Shown: positions 12,101 to 22,274 of the stretch, in pieces
Layout of the letters: each line of letters begins with the position of its first letter
Numbering within the stretch: the first letter of the stretch is position 1
NCBI GenBank assembly: GCA_003116995.1
Contig: BDSL01000074.1
Coordinates: 310,001-374,000, forward strand
DNA length: 64,000 nucleotides
Direction of reading: 5' to 3'
From: Yamagishiella unicocca
Lineage: Eukaryota > Chlorophyta > Chlorophyceae > Chlamydomonadales > Volvocaceae
Translations under genes and position numbers: made by a program
Notes under the pieces: model-generated
The model's database searches: none
What the model saw: only the letters and a program-made list of their open reading frames with translations
Told to the model about the DNA's origin: nothing

Positions 12101-15100
12101 CAGTCCTCTGGGGACCCCGACACGAGCCCCGAGGGCGCACCGCAGGGCGTGGGTGCGCTGCTGGCCTTCCTGCAGCAGAAGTTCCAGCTGCGGCGGGAGC
12201 GGCGGCGGGCGGCGCGGGCGTTGGAGGGGTGGAGGCTGGCGACGGGGTCGAGTAACGCCGATGGTGGTGGCGGAGGCGGCCGCGGTGCATCGGCGAAAGT
12301 GCAGGAGGGGGCGGTGGAGGCGGAGGCACCGGCGGGCGCGCGCGGGGGTGTCCCGGCGGAGCTGTCCCGGTGGGGGCGCTATGGTGAGTGGCTCTGAGGC
12401 GTGTGTTGAATTACCGCCAAGACGGGGCGTGTATGTGATTCTCCGCCAAGACGAGGCGCAACGCGTGCGTGTACTTAAGAGGGGGGAATTCGGGAGGAAA
12501 TGTGTGTTGTGTGTGTATGTTGGGAGGGGGCGCCGGAGCATATCCCTATGTCGTACGCCATGTGCGCATCCTCACCTCCTGTGTTAGCTCCTACCGCACG
12601 TTGTGTGTCGTATGTGTGTTACATGTGTGTGTGTGTCGTGCCCGCAGACACAGCCAGCACCCGGACCAGCAGCCCCATGGACAGCACGGTGGTCGGGGAC
12701 AGCAGCGGAGGCGGCGCAGCGCCGTTGTGGCGCCGCTCCCTCAGCCCCCAAGACGTCGCGCCCAGGTACGGGACATCTGCCACCCGGCCTCCTGGGAGGG
12801 CCCCACACGTCATCGTGTGGGGCGAGAGCAGCAGCACACGACGCCGCCTCGTATGGCGACGGCAGTGGATAGCCGGTCTGGGCCCAAGGGAATTGGAGGC
12901 GCACTGCCGCTCTGTGTATCTCCCCCGTGTCCTTTCCCCACCTCCTTTTCAGGCGCTCACCGGGTTTGGTTCCCCCCCTCCTCCCCCTCGCAGGCTTACC
13001 TCCTCCAGCGCCGAGCTGTACGGCAGCGCGTCAATGTACGGCAGCTCTTGGGCGGGTGGCCACTTGCCCAACAGCGGCGGAGGTGGGGGCGCCTTCTCCC
13101 TAGGCATTGCGGGCGGGGTGTCTGTGGGCGGCGCCAGCAGCGGGCGGCACTCGGGTGTGCTGAACGTCCTGCCGCCGACTGTATCCGTGTCGGCTTCGGA
13201 GCAGCAACAGCAGCAGCAACAGCAACTGCGTCTGCTCGAGCTGCAACAACAACAGCAGCGTGACCAGCAGAAGCAACACGAGCAGCTGCGGCAGCAGGAG
13301 CAGGATCAGCAGCAAGGGCAGATGCAGCAGCTTCAGCAGCAGCTGCACCGGCTGCAGGAACAGCTGCAACAGCAGCAACAGGAGCAGCTGCAGCAACGGC
13401 AGCAGCAGCAGCTGCTGCCGCTGTCGGCGGAGGCGCTGCTCCGCCACCGCGGCCCCGACGCACGCGACGTGGCGCACCTCGCCTCCCAGCCCTCCGGGTC
13501 GTCCGTCGGCGTCAGCGGCGGCGGCATCAGCGGCGGAGTCGTCAGCGGCGTGGACTCGTACGCAGCGCACCACCAGCGCGGCGCCGGTGGCGCAGCGGGG
13601 GTGCCACCTCACAACCTCGCCGCCGGCGGTCGGGCGCCCGCCGCCGAGTCGTCTGCCGCTGCTGCCGCCGCGGCTGCGGCTCTGAGCGGCTTGGCATCCC
13701 CCTCCAGCAGCACCGCAGCCTTCCGTGACCTGCATCAAATGGTACGGCAGGGTCACCCGGGAGGAAGGAAGGGGGGTTTGGGTCGTGTAGGCGATGCTGT
13801 GGCTGTGTTCTCGGAGTGGGTGGGTGCCAAGGAAGACCCGTGGATGCAAGAAAACCGGTTAGAACGGACGTTTCGAGATGCATGCTGGAGAACCCAAGCC
13901 AGTGGTGGTACGGGGGTGCTCGCCTGCCACCTAACGCCACCTAACGGAATGCCTCCCTTGTACGACATACAACCTGGTAACACCGGCAGGCAAGGGGCGG
14001 CGCTTCAACCCCAACCTTCGCCTCCGTTGCGCCGTCTGCTCCCCAGCCGTGAATGGCCGGCTTCTCCACTCACCGCCGTTTGAAACCCTAAGACCCTAAA
14101 CCCCGGCGAACCCTAAACCTCGGCAAACCCTATACCCCGGCAAAACCTATACCCCGGCAGGTGCACGACATGGAGCGGATGCTGTCCGTCATGAGCGACG
14201 ACGCAGCAGCCGCGGCGGCTGGGGGCAATGACCCGGGGGTCGCCTCGGGCCACCCCGCCAGCCGCCGGTCCGACCCGCGGGTCACCCACGCGCAGCCGCA
14301 CACGCCTGGCGTCGTCCGCAGCAGCGCCACTGGGTCAGACTGGAGCGCTGCCCGACATCATGGCGGCGCCGCCATCCATGCCGCATGGCAGCGGCACGAC
14401 CCGCAGCCGCCGCCGCCGCAGCAGCGGCACTTTCAGGCCAGCCAGCCGCCAAGCGGCAGCCGCCAGCCGCCGCACACAGAGCGCCCCCAGCCCCCCCACG
14501 CGATGGTCGCCGCCTTGTTGGAGAACCGGTCGCCGTCGCGATTAGGCGCCGCCGGGTCAGTGGGGCGAGGCGGCGCCGCCGCCGCCGGGTCAGTGGGGCG
14601 AAGCGGCGGCGCCGCCGCCGGCGCGCGGGGCTCCTTGGCGGGGCAGTTTGCGACGGCGGCGGCGCCGTCGGCGAATGGCACCAGCACCAGCGGCGGCGCC
14701 GCCAGCGGCCCCGGCAGTGCCGTACGGACTGCCGCCCAGCGGCCCCGGAGCGTGTCGGCAACTGTGCCCGCGAGGCGAGTGGTAAAGGCCACAAGCGCAC
14801 TCACCGCCGGCCTTCGAAGCGGCCAGCTAGGTGGGTGGGTGCGGGCCAGTTGCCTGATTGGGTTACGGGTTTGCAGCGGAGAGGAGGGAGCGGTTATGGG
14901 GTGCCGTGCTTGGGTGCGGCGTGTGGGGGGCGGATGGCGTTGGCTCCCTTGAGCTGGGGGTATGAGAGGAAACCCGTGGGTCGGCACTGAATGTGGAACT
15001 TAGGTAGAAGCGTTTGGTGTACACAAATGTGTTTGCGGGGTGCTGGAGGACTTGGTTAGGGTAACTAAATCCGCGGGTCGAGTGTCGACCCTGCCTGCTA

Positions 15101-16443
15101 CGTCTGGACGAACGGCCGGGGGGTAGCGGGCGGGCGGGCGGGCAAGGTCCACATGCCAGGGCACTGTCAGGGTACAAGAAGGTTGAGAGTGTCAGTGGGA
15201 TGGGGAGGCAGAGAGCACATGGCCATGACATGTCTGCTGCTTATGATGCTGCTAATGCTGCTGCTGCTAATGCTGCTGATGATGATGAATTGATAATGCC
15301 GATGCTGTTTCCCCTGCGTGCGCAGTCCTGGTCTCGAGGGAGGAACAACTGCAGCAGCAGCACCACACCCAACCGCATCACAGTCAGCAGCTGCCGAGTC
15401 AGCACCACCAGCACCAGCACCACAGCGGCGACGGCCTCGCGACCGCCTCGCTACTCGCCTCTGCCGGCAAGGCGCAGTCCAACACAGCCTCGGCCACTGA
15501 CGCGCTGGCCGACCAGCTGCGCGAAATGCGCTCCAATATAATGCGCATCGAGGAGCAGATGTGGCCCAACAGGGCGGCCAACGGCCACCCCGCGGGGCTG
15601 CACGGCGCGGAGGCGGCGGCTCCTGCTGCTGCTGGTGCTGCTGCTGCTGGTGCTTATCTCTCTGCGACGTCGTCCCTGGCCGGCGGCGGCACCTCTGTCG
15701 CGCCGTCCGGCGATTGGGCCTTCCTGAACAAGCAACAGCAGCACCACCACTCGCAGCACCACCAAAGCCAGCAGCACACGCTGCCGCAGCAGGACCACCA
15801 GAACGCGCATCAGCCGGCACTCAGGCCGGCTGCAGAGGAGCCCAAGCGGTACGCCAGTAGTACTGCTGGTGCACCCAACGAGCGAGGGGGCGGCGGCGGG
15901 CATGGCCACCACCCCAGCCAGCAACCCTGGCGGCCCGCCGCGACGAGCGCCGCCGCCGCCGGCGCTCGCCCGGCCCCCGGCTCCATCTTCAGCAGCGCAG
16001 CTATCAGCGCGGACGCCTCCGACCCGCTCAGCTCCTCCAGCACCGCAGTGCTCAAAACGAGCTTCTCCGTCCATGAGAGCATCATGGCCGGCGGCGGCGG
16101 CGCCAGCCGCGGCGGCGGCGGCGCCAGCACTTCCGCAGCGGCGACGCCGGCCGGCCGGCCCGGCAGCGCGGGCGCTGTTGGCAGGAGGGTCAGTGGCGCC
16201 GGTGCTGGTGGTGGTGTCGGCTCCGGCGTGGCAGGTCGCGCTGGTGCTGCACGCGGCGCTGGTGCTGGTGCTGGTGGTGCGCCCTCGTCCCCCAGCGTCA
16301 CCCGCCATGTGGACGCCCTCGAGGCGCAGCTGCTGGAGGAGCTGGGGGAGCTGGAAGACGCGCTCACGCGGCTCAAGACCAGCACAGGCAAAGCCAGCGC
16401 GGCTGTGAGGCCGGTGCCGGGGCCGGTGGGCAGCCGGAGATGA
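9186..16443 (+). CDS. Large Gln/Ala/Ser/Pro-rich protein, unrecognised
   Basis: Five exons join in phase: 9186-12383, 12648-12765, 12994-13741, 14161-14830, 15326-16443, giving about 1950 residues. The ATG at 9186 is in good context (GCCATTATGGCGG). Exon 1 needs a +1 base correction: the frame moves at a run of nine C at 9647-9655, so an indel there, in the assembly or the gene, is required to connect the N-terminal 150 residues with the rest. The conserved-looking parts are the N-terminus (MADLSRQLSLSLLSS and a helical LAALEKLQHQLAADAHASRL), polyQ coiled coils near 700-760 and 1180-1240, and a C-terminal helix HVDALEAQLLEELGELEDAL. Everything else is low complexity. Structural or scaffold roles are possible, but I assign no function. 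Confidence 0.75.
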
Positions 16444-16539
16444 AGCTGCAGGGGGGGTTGGCGTGTGGCGGGGCCGAGGTGCGGTGGAGCTGGTTTCGGA
16501 GAGCGCGCGCGCGCGGCGTGTAGTGATATGACGCGGCCA

Positions 16540-17656
16540 TGGGGTGGCACGCATGCTAGAACGACGTTGCTGGCTGTTGCTGTACGTCTGGCGCAGTGGT
16601 CAAAGCTCACATAGTCAATGGGGTGGGCTCGAGAAGTAATTAATAATGGAGTGGTCGGGCTGGGTCATATCGGCAATATTACTCTTTAAGGGCGTCAACT
16701 TGCCTCCTTCGCTACAGCAGGTACCGTGGTACGGTTGAAGGTAATGGTAGCACAGTGGGCTCCTGACCAATCGGGAGAGTCATATCGGGCGCATCGAAGG
16801 GCACTCGTGTCGCTGGGAGCGGCCCCTCATAATTCGTCACGAATCAGTGGCCCTGGCGGGGGTGTCCCTTCAGCCTCCACCGTTGGCCCCAGCTCCCACC
16901 TTGCATGTCGATCACCATCCCTGGAGCGCCATAAGGTTCCTACATTCATCCGTTCGGTCATTGCAACCAGGCACACCTCCAGCTCATGTACGCGACATAC
17001 ATACTGATACGGTCGGGTACCAACCTGGTAAAGCTCGTACACACACGCTTTGGCGCCGCGAACGTTAACGGAAAGCAAGTAAGCGATTCTTCCCCTTTGA
17101 AGTTACCTAAAGAATGCAAATAAGCGATCCATCTGTGGTCACACACGCTGACAATGATGCGCCCAAATACGGCTGCTCCCCGCACCCACCCATGACCCCT
17201 CCCTCTCCGGGCGCATCGCCTGACACTGAAAGAGACAAGGAAAGCAAGAAAAACCGACGGTTCCGAAAGACAAACCACCCAGAGCCTCACAACCGAGAGC
17301 CCAGAGGAAACAGCAAGCACCAATACACAGGGCTCCGGTGTTAGTCAGCCTGGCGGCCGCTCGTCTTCCCGACCTGCTCTCATCCGTCCGCCGGACTCTC
17401 ACTCCCAGCAGCTCGCACGCGCGCAGCCCTAGGCCTCCGCCACCGCATCACGTATCACGACGTGTCTTTCTCCCGGCACCCCTGTCCGCCGGGCACAAAC
17501 ACACACCGTGGCTTGACGGTAAACCAACGCACCGAGGAAGGAGTTTCGCCGCCCCGACTGCTCATTCCCCCTGGCGGTAGTTTCGCGGCTTTGTGCTACA
17601 CGGACACACCATGGAGTTTTGCGGCTTAGCACACCGAAACAGCACTCCTACACCTC
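16540..17656. repeat. Long direct repeat, copy A
   Basis: The segment starting GGGTGGCACGCATGCTAGAA matches copy B at 21461-22274 over its full length with scattered substitutions and small indels. Copy A carries about 305 extra bases (17125-17433) absent from B. The two copies lie in the same orientation on either side of the BTB gene. They could be LTR-like ends of an unclassified element or a segmental duplication. No target-site duplication was seen. Confidence 0.85.
17211..17340 (-). mobile_element. Diverged LINE-like fragment inside copy A insert
   Basis: CGGGCGCATCGCCTGACACTG and the purine-rich bases that follow resemble 5425-5530, the subterminal part of the LINE-like element, but without its 3' end. 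It lies inside the 305-bp insert that distinguishes direct-repeat copy A from copy B. Confidence 0.45.
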
Positions 17657-18105
17657 AGCAGTGGGGGCTCGACATCTTTTTTGCGGTTGTCGCCAGTCGC
17701 GGAGGACCGGCTGAAGTACTGGTGGATTCGTGATCGGTCCGGGTTGTTTTTGGGGCTGGGGTTTCCCTTGCTTCTTACTTTCCGCGTTGAGCCCTGCTTG
17801 GGGTCCGTGCTTTTCGGGATGAGAGGCGGACGGTCCCGATGCTTGCTTCGCTGGTTCGTCGGTTGCTGGTCTGTTAGGTTGGTTGGTGGTCGGTTCCTGA
17901 TAAGGGGAGCCTCTAGTGCAAATTCCCCCATGGGGTGCTGGCTGCTGCTCTTTTTGCCTACGGCCTGTCGATTGGTGTTCTGGTGATTTGCCTTCGTTCC
18001 GGTGCTCGTCGGTCTCTGTCTCCTCCGTCTTCCTCAGTGCCCGGCGATGTGCCCGATGGTTCTACCTTTTGGTCTGGAACCCACTGTAACCGCCACAACA
18101 ACAAC
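17656..18105 (+). mobile_element. 5'-truncated LINE-like fragment
   Basis: This is the best plus-strand copy of the element also found at 5365-5842 (reverse). It ends with GGTCTGGAACCCACTGTAAC then CGCCACAACAACAAC, a mutated version of the GTAACCGTTACAAC terminus. It begins immediately at the end of direct-repeat copy A. Antisense frames encode a basic, Pro-rich stretch but no recognisable domain. Confidence 0.65.
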
Positions 18106-19297
18106 TATGAGTGAAGATGCCAGTGGTGCAAGCCGCGGGGCATCAACTGAACAGCCTTTTCGGAGGCACATCGTACAGTGTACGACGGGGTGGAATCCTT
18201 ACCATCCAGAGTTCAACATCCACGATGTCCTTCCCAATCATTACAACCTTGGACGGCCAGTTCTTCATTCGGACAAAGGGTCCAATAGGAAACATCATCA
18301 GCCGCACCATTGGAGCATCGTTTGGTGTTGTACGAGTCCTATAGGTGGTAGTGAAAACTACCAGGTGACCGAATAGCCAAGGATAAACCAGGGCGAGAGG
18401 GCGGTTATACAGTACGACCGGACAGCACCGCAACAGACAGTGGTAGGCGAAGACAGCCAGGTATCAACCGATAAGAAAGCAAGTCGGAAGTTAAGGAGAC
18501 TTCTAACCAGTGACCAGTGTCACGGCGACGCAAAGGCGCGAAGCCCCGTAGGACGACGTCCAGTAAGGTCGTCCAGTAAGTAAGATGCAGTTAACTTAGT
18601 TGTGGCCAGATAAGATTCCGGACGACAAAAGTAAGGTAAGGTGTCTAGTAGACGGTAAGGGGTAAAGTAGACAGCAAGTAACGAGTAGTAATGTGGTACT
18701 GACAGATCCAACTGGTACCATAATACAACATTTGGATCCCGTGACTGATCATTCCGTGATCGCTGCGGGGAAACTACTAAAAGTCGTGAGTTAAACGATA
18801 AAGACACGCATTCGGCATGTGTGAGCGCGAGCATGTAGGCTAAAAACAACGGCGTTCATGAACCAGCCCCAAACTTACAAAATTTGCTAGTGAAATCAAG
18901 CCCGTCCTTGGGTCGCTGTAACACAGTGGGTTCCAGACCAGAAGGTGTTGGACAGTGTTGGTGTTTGAGGGACCAGTGACGTACGGACTAGCCTAGAGTG
19001 GTACAGCCGTTACACGTGGCCGGCTAGCGTTGCACTCCGCTAACGACAGCCCTTGCGCTCGGGCATGGACGTGAGTGTCTAAGGTAACAACGAGGGGTCC
19101 TACACGCGGCTTCAGGCTAAGCAACCTGCCCAGACTGCCGGGCTGTCAGCTGTCACGCAACTGGCAGCCGACCTACCAACTAACTGACAGGCGGCCTCTC
19201 ACAGGCCCCTGGGTCGGCGCGGCACCCTATCGCACCAACAGATAGTTCGTCGTTAGTGAGGCAGTCTTCCGCGAGAGCTTCACACGCTTCACCAACG
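18106..19297. other. Lower-GC stretch, no confident gene
   Basis: Composition drops and purine-rich AAGGTAAGG / AGTAAGTAAG words are common at 18540-18680. An open frame at about 18111-18344 (contains TSYSVRRGGILTIQ and FFIRTKGPIGNIISRTIGAS) might be a mobile-element remnant. A further LINE-like 3' end (GCTGTAACACAGTGGGTTCC) is at about 18916-18945. The last ~100 bases are the presumed promoter and leader of the BTB gene. Confidence 0.4.
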
Positions 19298-20915
19298 ATG
19301 TCTGTCAGCTTTGCTTCCTTTGTTGCTCGCTTGTTTAGTGTCGAGGAGCGGTCGGATTGTTCAGTGGTTTTCTATTGCGCCAGCACAGAGCAGTCTGCCT
19401 GTGGCGGGGAGGATGAGCCCGCTGACAAGCAAGCGCAAAAAGATAGCTGCCGAAGTTCAGGACACGCAGTCTGCGAGCACGGCTGCAGGCGGCGAGGCCA
19501 TAGGCGACCCGCTCCCGGCGCACTCACTGGTCATCTGTGGCGGGTCGCCTCGCTTCCGTGCCCAGTTTGATCGATGGATTCAGGAGAAAGATCCTGGAAG
19601 TAAGCCAGTGCTCCGAGTGCCCATTGGTGCAGCGGACGAGCTGCCCCACGCCCTGTCAGCGCTACGCTTCATCTACACCGGCAGGTTGGACGTGAGCAGT
19701 GCGGCTGCGCTGCTGCAAGTGCGGCGCCTGGCCAGCTACCTGCAAGTTGAGGGGTGCGTGGAGGCGTGCGGCTCGGCCCTGAGGGCTCTGGTTGAGATCG
19801 GCAAAGCGACACAGCCAGACAGCGCGGCACTGGCTGGTGTAGCTGAGGTGTACGGCAGTCGCCACCTGCTTCTCGATTCCGTTGAAGGCTATATGCTGCT
19901 TTCTGTTTGTCGGCAGCAGCTGGTGTGGCATAGCGGGGCTGCTGGCAGCGAGGGCGCCGTATCGGAAGGTGGTCCCAGCTTGGTCGAGCTGCTGGTCTGG
20001 GCCTTCTGCGACGCGCCCTCTCTGATGAGCAACCCCATGATGCGGAGGCAGATGGAGGCGCTTCCTGCCTCCGCCATGGAGGCGCTGCTGGGCAGCGACA
20101 GCTTCGCCACCGACGACGAGGCAACCGTGCTGCTCATGCTGGCGCGCTGGCTGCAGAGCAACCCGACCACCCCTAATGTCATCAACAACCAGCTGTGCAA
20201 ACTCATCCGGCTGAGCCAGCTGAACAGCACCTATCTGCATGTCGTGCTCCCTGCCATCCCTTGGTTCCGCATCAGCGCTGAGGAGCATCGCTTCCTGTGC
20301 AATTATGTGGCCGCAACTGATGCCCAACGGGTCGTTATTGCCCCAGCAGCCAAGGGCAGGTACGACTGCAGCTCTGCCTGGTACGCCTCTGCCGCCAGGC
20401 CGCTCTCCAACGCGCGCAGGGTATACTGCTGGTTCGTCAACCAGAAGGAACTGGAGGCGGCGAAAGCAGATGACGGCGTCTCTCAGTTTTCTTGTGAATT
20501 CCTCCGCGGAGTAAGGCCAGTATCATATGGGTTTGAGTGGTACCCCGGTGTTCAGCGCCTCGCGACAGCGGATGCCGCTGGTGTGTACCTTTTCTGCGGC
20601 CTGCCCGCTGCACTGCGGCTACGACCAAGCACGCATGTCCTGACCGCCGTTAACCCAGGACCTGTTCGCCTGATGGTGTCTAAGGGGCATGAGGACGGCC
20701 GCTGGGAGGAAGCGTGGGAATGGACCATCCCGGCCAGCGATTACGTTTGCATCGGCAGTGGCCTTGGTCACGCAGCAGCACTCCCCCTGAAGGCAGCACC
20801 AGCTGGAGGGCAGCAGAAGGGCCAAGGTGCCCCCACCACCACCCCTGATTGGCTGGCCCCCTGGGCCCCCTACCTCCACGACGGCAAAGTCCGCGGTTTG
20901 CTGGTGTGGGACTGA
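19298..20915 (+). CDS. BTB-BACK domain protein, frameshifted near N-terminus
   Basis: The ATG at 19298 opens the first strand and helix of a BTB/POZ domain (SFASFVARLFSVEERSDCSV). The domain continues in another frame from about 19410: LPAHSLVICGGSPRFRAQF, then ALSALRFIYTGRLDV. A one-base shift between 19380 and 19450 is needed to join them; otherwise translation from ATG 19410 gives a 501-residue protein lacking the start of the BTB fold. A BACK-like helical region follows (LLGSDSFATDDEATVLLML). The C-terminal ~200 residues are rich in aromatic and Gly residues and end KVRGLLVWD. BTB proteins commonly act as substrate adaptors for cullin-3 ubiquitin ligases. Unlike its neighbours, the gene has no introns, and it lies between two long direct repeats, so a retrocopy or element-borne copy is plausible. 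Confidence 0.75.
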
Positions 20916-21037
20916 GCTTGGAGGATGGTTGTTAGTGCCTCACTGCACGCGTAGGGGTGATGTGGCTTTGGAATGCCTTTGGGGCTCAGTAGGAGCTTAC
21001 TGCATGATCGTGTGTATCCACGCGGATGCGTGCACCG

Positions 21038-21042
21038 TGTAA
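21038..21042 (+). terminator. Candidate TGTAA poly(A) signal
   Basis: TGTAA lies about 120 nt after the stop codon of the BTB gene, a normal distance for volvocine mRNAs. Confidence 0.5.
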
Positions 21043-21228
21043 GGACGGTTGAGGATGGGATGGGTTGCGGAATGACAAGGTTAAGGGGGCGCAATAACTA
21101 TATTAAACCGTCCTTAGTAAAAGTTGCAGTGCGCCGTGCACCGTGCACCGTGCACGGCCATGTCGTCTCACAGGTGACCCTGCTGATTTGAGGCCTTCGT
21201 AACGCGGCTTCCTGAATCTCGTGTTAGC

Positions 21229-21500
21229 CTGGAGTGGCGATGCGGGGATGAAGGCCCCTTTTACTTGTCTGGAGTTGCAATGCGGGGATGAAGGCCCTTT
21301 TTAAGCTTTTACAGGTGTGCGTCATTAGACGACGTGCATCTACAATGTGGGCTATCTTTTAACGGGGTCGAATGCATGCTAGGACGGCGTTGCTGGACGG
21401 CTGTTGTACAAGTGCGCGTCATAAGACGAAGCGCACCTGCGATTTGAGCTATTTTCCTAACGGGGTGGCACGCATGCTAGAACGACGTTGCTGGTTATTG
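21229..21500. repeat. Two short tandem duplications leading into copy B
   Basis: A ~35-bp unit (GCGATGCGGGGATGAAGGCC) is duplicated at 21229 and 21269. A ~95-bp unit (CGTCATTAGACGACGTGCAT ... GCATGCTAGGACGGCGTTG) occurs at 21310-21407 and 21408-21500; its last part is the start of direct-repeat copy B. Copy B therefore seems to contain a locally amplified left end. Confidence 0.7.
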
Positions 21501-22274
21501 CTGTACGTCTGGTACAGTGGTCAAAGCTCACATAGTCAATGGGTGGGCTCGAGAAGTAATTAATAATGGAGTGGTCGGGCTGGGTAATACTTGCAATATT
21601 CAATATTACTCTTTAAGGGCGTCAACTTGCCTCATTCGCTGCAGCAGGTACCGTGGTACCGGTATGGTAGAAGGTAATGGTAGCACAGTGGGCTCCTGAC
21701 CAATCGGGAGAGGCATATCGGGCGCATCGAAGGGCACTCGTGTCGCTGGGAGCGGCCCCTCACAATTCGTCACAACCAGTGGCCCTCGCGGGGGTGTCCC
21801 TTCAGCCTCCACCGTTGGCCCCAGCTCCCACCTTGCATGTTGATCACCATCCCTGGAGCGGTACCTACGTTCATCCGTTCGGTCATTGCAACCAGGCACA
21901 CCTCCAGCTCATGTACGCAACTGATACGGTCGGGTACCAACCTGGTAAAGCTCGTACACACACGCTTTGGCGCCGCGAGGGTTAACGGAAAGCAAGGAAG
22001 TAAGCGATTCTTCCACCTAGAAGCTACCGATAATAAAGCGAATAAGCGATACTTCCCTAGGCCTCCGCTACCGCATCACGACTTGTCCTTCTCCCGGCAC
22101 CGACACACACCGTGGCTTGGCGGTAAGCCTGTGTAAGCCAACGCACCGAGGAAGGAGTTTCGCCGCCCGGACTGCTCATTTCCCCTGGCGGAAGTTTCGT
22201 GGCTTCGTGCTACACGGACACACCATGGAGTTTTGCGGCTTAGCAGAAGGTACCTAAACAGCACTCCTGCGCCT
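21461..22274. repeat. Long direct repeat, copy B
   Basis: It matches copy A (16540-17656) in the same orientation but lacks the 305-bp insert. Its right end runs into the last exon of the minus-strand FAN1-like gene and supplies that gene's stop codon and last residues. Confidence 0.85.

Noticed and set aside
11286..12329. Long minus-strand frame opposite the polyQ gene
   Set aside because: It is the shadow of the polyQ/polyA-rich coding strand and has no splice or start support.
14090..14160. Interstitial telomere (CCCTAAACC-like repeats)
   Set aside because: Only a few diverged units with CCCCGGCAAA in between, in an intron next to an acceptor; better explained as a local minisatellite.
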